Of a stretch of 64,000 nucleotides of DNA, positions 31,821 to 39,003 are shown in pieces. The position numbers and the translations under genes are program-made. Positions within the stretch are counted from its first letter, which is position 1. Every line of letters starts with the position of its first letter. This DNA comes from Sphingomonas sp. ID1715. GTDB lineage: Bacteria > Pseudomonadota > Alphaproteobacteria > Sphingomonadales > Sphingomonadaceae. The stretch is from positions 372,001-436,000 of the forward strand of contig NZ_JABEPR010000001.1 of assembly GCF_013044515.1 (NCBI RefSeq), read 5' to 3'. The notes under the pieces were generated by a model. The model made no database searches. It worked only from the letters and a program-made list of their open reading frames with translations, and was not told the origin of the DNA.

Positions 31821-33059
31821 CTACCGGCCCAGGATCGTGACGGCGACCACCGCCTCTTCCACCCCGATGACACCTCCGCCGTTCTGCGCGATCGCGAACC
31901 GGGCATTCGGAACCTGTCGATCTTCCGCCTCGCCGCGCAATTGCAGCGCAAGCTCGTAGATTTGGCCGAGCCCGGTGGCGCCGATCGGATGTCCCTTGCA
32001 TTCAAGCCCGCCCGACGTGTTTACCGGAATACGCCCACCCAGCGCCGTCTCACCGCGCTCTGCCGCGAGTCCGCCCTCGCCAGGCGGCGTCAGGCCGAGC
32101 GCCTCGATTTCAATGATCTCGCCAACCGCCGTGGCGTCATGCACCTCCGCGACGCCAATATCTTCTGGCCCCACGCCGGCCATCGCATAGGCCCGGTTCG
32201 CCGCAAGGCGGCTGACATGGTGGTCATAATCAAAGGGATCGCGCGCGGCGCCGGTTTGCAGCACAGACGCCAGGATTCTTAGCGCCCTGTCCGGGGCTGC
32301 CGACAGTTTGCGCCGACCGGCTTCGCTGCAGATGATCGCAGCGGCGGCGCCGTCGCTGATCGGAGAGCACATCGGCAGTGTGAACGGGTAAACGATCGGA
32401 GGCGCAGCGAGTACACTTTCGACGGTATATGGGAGGCGATACTGGGCAAGCAGATTGCGCGTCGAATGCATGTGATTTTTCGCCGAGACGGCCGCGATTT
32501 GCGCTTGCGTCGAGCCGTAGGTCTTCATGTGCGCGCGTGCCATCGCGGCGTATACATCCATGAAAACGCTGTAAGGCTGACTCGATGTCGTTCCTTCCGG
32601 AACATCGACGCCATTGCCCATGGCCAGCAGCTGCGCGCGGCCCGACTCGGTTTCATGCACGTCCCAAGCGCCATCGAATGCACTGAACATGAGCGCCTTG
32701 TCGGGCGAGTACATCTTCTCCGCGCCGAGCGCGAGTACGACATCCGCTGCCCCCGATCGAACATAGGCGGCGGCCATGTGCAAGGCCGTGGAAGCCGTCG
32801 CACATGCGTTTTCGACATTCACCACGGGAACGCTTGAGATGCCCATCGCTCGCGCCACGATTTCGCCGCGGATCATGTCCTGGCCCTCCATATGCCCCTG
32901 GACGCAATTGCCGAAGAAGATGGCTTCGACATCGCCGGCGGTGCATCCTGCGTCGGAAAAGGCCTGCGACGAAGCTTCGGCGCAGAGCATTTTCAGGCTC
33001 TTGTCGAACTGTTTTCCGAACGGGGTCATCCCAACCCCCATGACGAATATGTCGGTCAT
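31821..33059 (-). CDS. Thiolase family protein (SCPx-like)
   Basis: 412 residues. Active-site elements are the Cys in NVENACATAST near residue 88, His in EVHDATAVGE, and CKGHPIGATG near the C terminus. The HDATAVGEI and GGLECKGHP signatures match SCP2/SCPx-type thiolases, which cleave branched 3-ketoacyl-CoAs, rather than FadA or acetoacetyl-CoA thiolases. I chose the ATG at 33059 (MTDIFVMGVGMTPFGKQ) because it is the family N terminus with GGA seven bases upstream; an ATG four codons earlier exists. It would release a short acyl-CoA in the last step of the cycle. Confidence 0.88.
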   Translation of the reverse strand: MTDIFVMGVGMTPFGKQFDKSLKMLCAEASSQAFSDAGCTAGDVEAIFFGNCVQGHMEGQDMIRGEIVARAMGISSVPVVNVENACATASTALHMAAAYVRSGAADVVLALGAEKMYSPDKALMFSAFDGAWDVHETESGRAQLLAMGNGVDVPEGTTSSQPYSVFMDVYAAMARAHMKTYGSTQAQIAAVSAKNHMHSTRNLLAQYRLPYTVESVLAAPPIVYPFTLPMCSPISDGAAAAIICSEAGRRKLSAAPDRALRILASVLQTGAARDPFDYDHHVSRLAANRAYAMAGVGPEDIGVAEVHDATAVGEIIEIEALGLTPPGEGGLAAERGETALGGRIPVNTSGGLECKGHPIGATGLGQIYELALQLRGEAEDRQVPNARFAIAQNGGGVIGVEEAVVAVTILGR

Positions 33060-33102
33060 TCGTTGATCCATTCTTCCAATGTGTTCCGCATCCGATCAGG
33101 TC

Positions 33103-33897
33103 TCACCGGTCGGAAAAATCGGGCTTCCGCTTCTCCCGGAATGCCGCCAGTCCTTCGACAATGTCGTTGGACAAGGCGTAAGCAGCCATGGCTTCGAGTT
33201 CCTGACGCAGCCCGACTTCGAGCGAGCTATCCTGCGCAGCGCGGACTAGCTGCTTCATGTAGGCGAGCCCTGGCCGGCTCTTTTCTGCAAGAGATTCTAC
33301 CAGCGCTTGCGCTGCCGCAATGAGATCCTCGGGAGCAACCAGTTGGGTCACGAGTCCGGCTTCCTTCATCTCGGCAGCCGAGATGGTCCCGCCGGTCATC
33401 ATCAGATGTTTCGCACGCGCTTCGCCGATCTTCCTAGGGAGTCGAACCGACCCTCCACCGCCGGGCAACAGGCCGTAATTTGCATGGGCGTCGCCAAATC
33501 TGGCCGGGTGCGCGGCAATGACGAGATCACAGCACAACACCAGTTCCAAGCCGCCGGCGAGCGTAAGGCCGTTGACCGCCGCAATTATCGGAAGGCGCGA
33601 CGTCTCGATCCTGTTAAAAGCCTGACCGAGCCGCGGCAGAAACAGATTTAAGCGTTCGGCGAGAGTTTGTCCGCCTGTTCCATCGCCAATTGCGAGCAGA
33701 TCCGCGCCAGCGCAAAACGCCCGTCCGGCGCCGGTAAGAATGCAAGCGCGCACCGTCGCATCTGCTTCCGCTGCCTCGATCGCTGCGGCTAGTTCCTCGG
33801 CCAAAGCCAACGACAGACTGTTCAACGCTGCCGGCCGGTTGAGGGTCACCCAAAGCGCTGGGCCGCGTTGCTCAACCAGGATGTATTCATAATCCAT
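33103..33897 (-). CDS. Enoyl-CoA hydratase/isomerase family protein
   Basis: 264 residues of the crotonase fold, with AFCAGADLLAIGDG forming the oxyanion hole and GGLELVLCCD carrying the first catalytic Glu. At the second catalytic Glu (FGQPE in typical hydratases) it reads FGDAH, so that acid is replaced by His; a subfamily with this DTHA-like motif exists and some members have other activities. Hydration of the enoyl-CoA is still the expected step in this operon, since no other hydratase is present. It ends 43 bases before the thiolase gene and follows the ligase gene by 66 bases. Confidence 0.85.
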   Translation of the reverse strand: MDYEYILVEQRGPALWVTLNRPAALNSLSLALAEELAAAIEAAEADATVRACILTGAGRAFCAGADLLAIGDGTGGQTLAERLNLFLPRLGQAFNRIETSRLPIIAAVNGLTLAGGLELVLCCDLVIAAHPARFGDAHANYGLLPGGGGSVRLPRKIGEARAKHLMMTGGTISAAEMKEAGLVTQLVAPEDLIAAAQALVESLAEKSRPGLAYMKQLVRAAQDSSLEVGLRQELEAMAAYALSNDIVEGLAAFREKRKPDFSDR

Positions 33898-33963
33898 TGC
33901 AGTCTCCCGCGCGCCGGCAGGCGGTCACCGGAATAGAGGATGTGGCTAGGATGGCTGCGTCGG

Positions 33964-35508
33964 TCATGCCCCCGAAATGCGCCGGTCCTGGCCCGCCCAA
34001 TAGGGCTCTCGAAGCTTTGAACGAAGCACCTTTCCGACATTGCTCAACGGCAGTGGCTCGGCGGTAAAAACGACCTTGCTTGGCTTTTTTGCGGAGCCCA
34101 GACGCTGGCGCACCAAATCTATTATCTCGGTCTCCGTGATTTGTGCTCCGGGCTTGACACGCACCATTGCAAGCGGCGTTTCACCCCATTTTTCATGGGG
34201 CACGCCAAAGACCGCGACCTCGAGTACACCGGGATGGTCGGCAATTACGTTTTCGATTTCGGTGGGATAGATATTGAAGCCGCCTGACACGATCATGTCG
34301 TTGTTGCGATCGAGCAGATACAAAAATCCGTTTGTGTCGATCATGCCGACATCGCCGGTTTTGACCCAGCCATCTTCCATGCGCCGGGCGGTTTCCTCCG
34401 GATCGTTCCAGAATTCCTCCATCTGGCCATTTTCGAACCGTGCGACGATCTCGCCGGGCTCGTTTGGTCCCAGCACCTTTCCGTCCTCGTTACGGATTTC
34501 GATATCGGCGCCGCTCATGGGACGTCCGACCGCCCGAATTGGGGCAGAACCTTCAAATTCGCCGAACCACTCGTTGGGCCCCATAGACGCGATGGGCAGG
34601 ATTTCGGTCTGTCCATAGCCCGAATGAAGAACATGATTCCCGAATATCTGGCACGACTTGCGAAGCGTCGGCTCGGAGATCGGCGCTGAAGCACTCAGCA
34701 GAAACTTCAAATTCGGAAAGTGGCGGCCATATGCCCCGTCGTGATGCACTATGGCATTGAGCATGGTGGGGGCTACAAAGGCATGGCTGATCCGTTCCTG
34801 CTCGAGAGTGTCAAGAAAGGACGCTGGATCGAAGCCGTCCATCATCACGTTGCGGGCGCCGCAATACCAGGCCGGCACGAACAGGAAGCCCGATGCATGG
34901 GACAACGGGCCGACATGCAGAATGGCATCCCCTGGAGCCACTTGGGGGCCGATGCTGAAAAATGCGGCGGAGATCGTCATCCATGAACGGTGCCGATAGG
35001 CAACGCCCTTGGGTTTGCCCGTCGTGCCGCCGGTGTGGCGGATGACACAATAGTCCTCCGGCGCGACGACGGGATCGGGATCCCGGTCCGAGGCTGTCGC
35101 CAACCAATTCTCATAGTTGTGATCGCGGATAATGATCCGCTCAAGCGTCGGAGCTTGGGCATCCAGCCCCGCCAACTCCGAAGCCAATGCCTCATCGACC
35201 AGCGCCAACCGAGATCCGGTACTCGCGATCATATGGGCGTGCGCTTCACATCGGTTGCGCGCATAGAGAGGAACACGCGTATAGTTTCCAATGGCAGCCG
35301 CCAGTATGATGTCGGCGGCCTCGATGGAGTTCTTCTCCAGCGTAGCAATCCGGTCACCCGGTTGAAGGCCGCACTCCGCAAGAGCATTTGCGAGCTTCAC
35401 GCCGCGCAACCAGGCTTCCGAGAAAGTCAACCGCCTGTGGCCGTGAACGAGAGCCTCTTGCTGGGCGAAATAACGTGCGGCGCGACGTATTTGCGTACGG
35501 ACGTCCAT
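33964..35508 (-). CDS. AMP-forming acyl-CoA ligase
   Basis: 514 residues from the ATG at 35508. The phosphate loop HTGGTTGKPKGV (~177-188), the YGQTE adenine motif, the hinge region DRNNDMIVSGGFNIYPTEIE and the C-terminal catalytic Lys in LSNVGKVLRSKL are all present. It activates a carboxylic acid to its CoA ester through an acyl-AMP. It is the first gene of a run ligase-hydratase-thiolase-dehydrogenase-SDR, with copy B of the 41-bp element 122 bases upstream. In Sphingopyxis peg clusters an acyl-CoA ligase (PegE) likewise accompanies the alcohol and aldehyde dehydrogenases. Confidence 0.92.
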   Translation of the reverse strand: MDVRTQIRRAARYFAQQEALVHGHRRLTFSEAWLRGVKLANALAECGLQPGDRIATLEKNSIEAADIILAAAIGNYTRVPLYARNRCEAHAHMIASTGSRLALVDEALASELAGLDAQAPTLERIIIRDHNYENWLATASDRDPDPVVAPEDYCVIRHTGGTTGKPKGVAYRHRSWMTISAAFFSIGPQVAPGDAILHVGPLSHASGFLFVPAWYCGARNVMMDGFDPASFLDTLEQERISHAFVAPTMLNAIVHHDGAYGRHFPNLKFLLSASAPISEPTLRKSCQIFGNHVLHSGYGQTEILPIASMGPNEWFGEFEGSAPIRAVGRPMSGADIEIRNEDGKVLGPNEPGEIVARFENGQMEEFWNDPEETARRMEDGWVKTGDVGMIDTNGFLYLLDRNNDMIVSGGFNIYPTEIENVIADHPGVLEVAVFGVPHEKWGETPLAMVRVKPGAQITETEIIDLVRQRLGSAKKPSKVVFTAEPLPLSNVGKVLRSKLREPYWAGQDRRISGA

Positions 35509-35629
35509 CAGCCGCGCTCCTCTAAGGCGCTCGCCCACAATGGCGCAGTCGACACATAATAAACTGACATGCGATAGGCCTCTCCGGACTTCTTTTCGTA
35601 AGCATCTGTGTCTGCAGCATTGATCCAAT

Positions 35630-35670
35630 CGTCCAATTCAATATTCTGCGATGCTATTCTTGCTGCTCAT
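35630..35670. promoter_or_regulatory. 41-bp recurrent element, copy B (upstream of the ligase operon)
   Basis: Matches copy A at about 33 of 41 positions. Here the element overlaps the last ten codons of the GMC oxidoreductase gene (C terminus MSSKNSIAEY) and extends eight bases past its stop. It lies 122 bases before the ligase start. The overlap shows either an operator built into coding sequence or a duplicated gene end. Confidence 0.55.
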
Positions 35671-37272
35671 ATTATCGTGCCGGATCATGTCGGCGGCTTT
35701 CTCGCCGATCATGATGCAGGTTGCATTGGTGTTGCCGTTGACGACTGATGGCATGATCGAGGCATCGGCCACGCGGATATTTGCGAGGCCGTGAACGCGC
35801 AGGCGGTTGTCGACCACCGCCATCTCGTCGGTGCCCATCTTGCATGTTCCCACCGGATGATAAGCATGATTGGCTTCTGCCCGGATATAGGCGTCGATCT
35901 CTTCATCAGTTTCAAGGTAGCGGTCAGGATAGAGAGGCCGTTTCATCATCGCCTTCATGCGATCCGAATGCAGGATCTCCTGCACGACACGGAAGGCATT
36001 GCGCAACGTCTTGAGGTCGTCGGGATGACTCAAGAGATTGAGGTCCATCTTGGGATCGGATTCGGGGTTTGAGTCATGTAAGGCAACCCAGCCGCGGCTC
36101 TTTGGGCGCCCAATATTGAGAATGATCGTATAGCCCCATTTCGTCATCAGCTTGTAGTCGCGCGCATGGTCGCGATAGGCGACCGGCACGACATGGACCT
36201 GGCAATCCGCCCGGTTCTGCCCCGGCGCGGATCGCAAGAAACCGCCTGCAGCCGTGGGCGGCGATGCCAGCCAGCTTTTCCTTTGCGTGAGATACTGGAA
36301 TAGGTCTCGCACGGTCTTGATCGCGCCAACGACATTGAGTGCGATCCCGAGCCGCTTCTTCGACTGGTAGATCAGCATCAGGTCAGGATGGTCGTGAAGA
36401 TTCTGGCCGACACCGGGAATATCATGAATCACTTCGATTCCATGCTTCTCCAACTCATCACGCGGTCCGATACCGGAAAGCATCAACAGTTGGGGCGAAT
36501 TATAGGCGCCGCCGCTGACAATGACTTCCTTTTCGCACGGGATCGTCTTCAACTGCCCGTCCTGGGAATACTCGACTGCCACCGCGCGGTTGCCCTCAAA
36601 CCTGATACGATGGACGCGGGCATGTACTTCGACGCGGAGGTTGCCGCGCCTGCCCATCACCGGATCAAGGTAACACGCCTTCACGCTGGCGCGCTTCCCG
36701 TCCTTCACGGTAAACTGATAGATGCCGACACCTTCCTGGCTGGCCCCATTGAAGTCCGGATTGGCTTGATGGCCCAGTCCAGTCGCCGCCTCGATGAAAG
36801 CATCATAGACATCGAATTCGCGCTTGCCGTTGGATACGTGAAGCGGTCCCGACGAGCCGTGAAACTCATCCTCACCGCGCTCATTATTCTCAGCCTTGCG
36901 GAAATAGGACAGGACATCGTTGTAACCCCAGCCGTCGTTGCCGAGTTCGGCCCAGTGGTCGAAATCCGACCGGTCGCCGCGGATATAGACCATCCCGTTC
37001 ATACCGCTCGATCCACCCAGCATCTTCCCGCGCGGATTGTAGAGGCGGCGGTCGTTGAGCGCCTTTGAAGGGTCGGTGTTGAACCGCCAGTTGAGCGTAT
37101 TGATCCGATAGTCTTGGATCAGCGCCGCAAAAGCGCCGGGCGTGGACACAAGCGGCGAGGTGCCTGGGCCGCCTGCCTCGAGCAGGCAAACGGTGACATC
37201 GGGGTCCTCGGACAACCGGCTGGCGATAACGCCGCCCGACGACCCACCTCCAATAATTACATAGTCAGCCAT
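35638..37272 (-). CDS. GMC-family FAD-dependent alcohol dehydrogenase (PegA-like)
   Basis: 544 residues. The FAD-binding GGGSSGGVIASRL near residues 8-20, the GMC signature region RGKMLGGSSGMNGMVYIRGD and the catalytic His in YHPVGTCKMG near 470 are clear. Membrane-associated GMC dehydrogenases such as polyethylene glycol dehydrogenase (PegA) and choline dehydrogenase oxidise primary alcohols to aldehydes. The aldehyde dehydrogenase gene precedes it by 76 bases on the same strand, and a TonB receptor precedes that, as in peg operons. Its last ten codons coincide with element B. Confidence 0.9.
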   Translation of the reverse strand: MADYVIIGGGSSGGVIASRLSEDPDVTVCLLEAGGPGTSPLVSTPGAFAALIQDYRINTLNWRFNTDPSKALNDRRLYNPRGKMLGGSSGMNGMVYIRGDRSDFDHWAELGNDGWGYNDVLSYFRKAENNERGEDEFHGSSGPLHVSNGKREFDVYDAFIEAATGLGHQANPDFNGASQEGVGIYQFTVKDGKRASVKACYLDPVMGRRGNLRVEVHARVHRIRFEGNRAVAVEYSQDGQLKTIPCEKEVIVSGGAYNSPQLLMLSGIGPRDELEKHGIEVIHDIPGVGQNLHDHPDLMLIYQSKKRLGIALNVVGAIKTVRDLFQYLTQRKSWLASPPTAAGGFLRSAPGQNRADCQVHVVPVAYRDHARDYKLMTKWGYTIILNIGRPKSRGWVALHDSNPESDPKMDLNLLSHPDDLKTLRNAFRVVQEILHSDRMKAMMKRPLYPDRYLETDEEIDAYIRAEANHAYHPVGTCKMGTDEMAVVDNRLRVHGLANIRVADASIMPSVVNGNTNATCIMIGEKAADMIRHDNMSSKNSIAEY

Positions 37273-37348
37273 TTGCTTCCCTTGTCATTCGACCCATGCT
37301 GGCGACCCGGCGTCATGCAACATGCCAGCATCAACCGCCGCAGCCACG

Positions 37349-38773
37349 TCAGAGGATCTTTTCGAAGATGTTGAGTAGTCCTTCGGTCTTGCTCGAATAG
37401 GGTGGCAGAAGTTGACCAAGCAGGCTGAGTTTCGGCTGAGAGAACACCGGCTTGTAATGAGTGAAGCGCTCGAAACTGGCGACGCCGGTATAGGCACCGA
37501 TGCCGCTCTGTCCGATGCCACCGAAAGGCAGCCGGCGCTGGAAGACGTGCATGACCGTGCCGTTGAGAGTCACGCCGCCAGCGTGCGTTTCGGAAATGAT
37601 CTTGCGCCGTTCCTCACTTTCGTCGCCAAAATAATAGAGCGCCAGCGGGCGCTCATGCCGGTTTACGTAGCGAATGAGATCGTCTTCGGAGCGATATGGC
37701 ATGATCGGCAGGATCGGTCCGAAAATCTCCTCCTGCATCATCGCCATGTCATCGGTAACGTCGAGAACCGCCAACGGCACGATCCGATGCCGTTCAGGAA
37801 GCGTTCCATCGCCGTTGTCCGAGAGGTTGAGCACCGTCGCGCCCTTGGCTTCGGCATCATCGAGCAAACCTTGGAGCCGCGCGAACTGTCGGTCATTGAT
37901 GATACTGGTGAAATCGGGGTTGCTTGCCGCGTTGGGGTAGCATTTGGCAACCTGAGCGCGGAGTGCGGCGACGAAGCTTTCCATCTGATCGACATGGACG
38001 AAGGCATAGTCAGCGGCGATGCAGGTCTGGCCGGCGTTGAGCAGCTTGCCGAACACTAAGCTTTCACAGACTTGTGCAAGCGATGCACCCTTGCCCACGA
38101 TGGCAGGGCATTTGCCGCCAAGTTCCAGAGTAACAGGTGTAAGGTTGGCAGCCGCCGCTTCATAGACTTTGCGGCCAACCGCGGGTGAACCGGTGAAGAG
38201 AATATGGTCGAAAGGTAGGGCCGTCATCGCCTGTGCCATGTCGGGCCCGCCCTGGACAATCGCGAATTCCTCTTCGGCGAAATACCGGCGCACAAGCCGC
38301 TCGCTGGCTTCGGCGGCGTTGGCGGAAACTTCGCTCGGCTTTGCGATCACGCGGTTGCCGGCCGCCAATGCACCGGCCGCGCCAACGAATATGGTGCCGA
38401 GCGGATAGTTCCACGTGCCGAGAACGCCCACCACACCTAGGGGCTGGGGGACCAGGCGCGATGAACCGGGAAGGCCGAAGATGTCAGTCTTCACCCGCCG
38501 CGGCCTCAGCCACGTCTTCAGATTGCGGCGCGCAAATTTAATTTCCGATATGCCAAGCATCAGGTCGAGCAGGATAGTCTCGTAGCGGGATCGAATGCCG
38601 AAATCGGCGGCAACGGCATCGACCAATTCGTCTCTGTGCTGCTCAAATATCCGGCCAAGGCGCCCGAGCAGGTCCATGCGTTCTTCGTAGCTGCGCGAAA
38701 CCTGCTCACGCGTCCCTTCGCGTTGGGTCGCGAAAATTCGTTCCAGCTCAGTTCTGTTCCAAGACGCATCCAC
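37349..38773 (-). CDS. Aldehyde dehydrogenase (coniferyl-aldehyde type)
   Basis: 474 residues of the shorter ALDH3/coniferyl aldehyde dehydrogenase type. Seen are the NAD-binding FTGSPAVGRKVYEAA, the Glu motif LELGGKCP and the catalytic Cys in NAGQTCIAADY, then MQEEIFGPILP. It oxidises an aldehyde to the acid that the acyl-CoA ligase then activates. The enzyme is placed between the TonB receptor (230 bases upstream) and the GMC dehydrogenase, matching the uptake-oxidation order of Sphingopyxis pegBC(D)A. The last hydrophobic residues (LLNIFEKIL) may contact the membrane. Confidence 0.91.
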   Translation of the reverse strand: MDASWNRTELERIFATQREGTREQVSRSYEERMDLLGRLGRIFEQHRDELVDAVAADFGIRSRYETILLDLMLGISEIKFARRNLKTWLRPRRVKTDIFGLPGSSRLVPQPLGVVGVLGTWNYPLGTIFVGAAGALAAGNRVIAKPSEVSANAAEASERLVRRYFAEEEFAIVQGGPDMAQAMTALPFDHILFTGSPAVGRKVYEAAAANLTPVTLELGGKCPAIVGKGASLAQVCESLVFGKLLNAGQTCIAADYAFVHVDQMESFVAALRAQVAKCYPNAASNPDFTSIINDRQFARLQGLLDDAEAKGATVLNLSDNGDGTLPERHRIVPLAVLDVTDDMAMMQEEIFGPILPIMPYRSEDDLIRYVNRHERPLALYYFGDESEERRKIISETHAGGVTLNGTVMHVFQRRLPFGGIGQSGIGAYTGVASFERFTHYKPVFSQPKLSLLGQLLPPYSSKTEGLLNIFEKIL

Positions 38774-39003
38774 GTTAAATCGTCCGGAGGCGCGCCGGCC
38801 GCTCGGCGCTGCTCGCCTGGGCGGTGCTTTCAGCTGCGCCGATCTCAGTGATCGCAGCGCGCTCGATTCTGTACGCCGTGCCGATGAATGAGGGACCGTT
38901 GCCGGTGGAACGCATCATGGATGCTCCTCGGTCTGAAAGTCAGGTCGAAAAATCGGGGGCAGCGGGCGGGAGAGGATGCCCGCCGCCCCCGTCGCAGCAG
39001 CGA

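Noticed and set aside
31784-32005. Upstream extension of the acyl-CoA dehydrogenase frame
   Set aside because: It overlaps the thiolase C terminus; the family N terminus (MNFELSDEQRMAVETVRRFL) starts at 31783.
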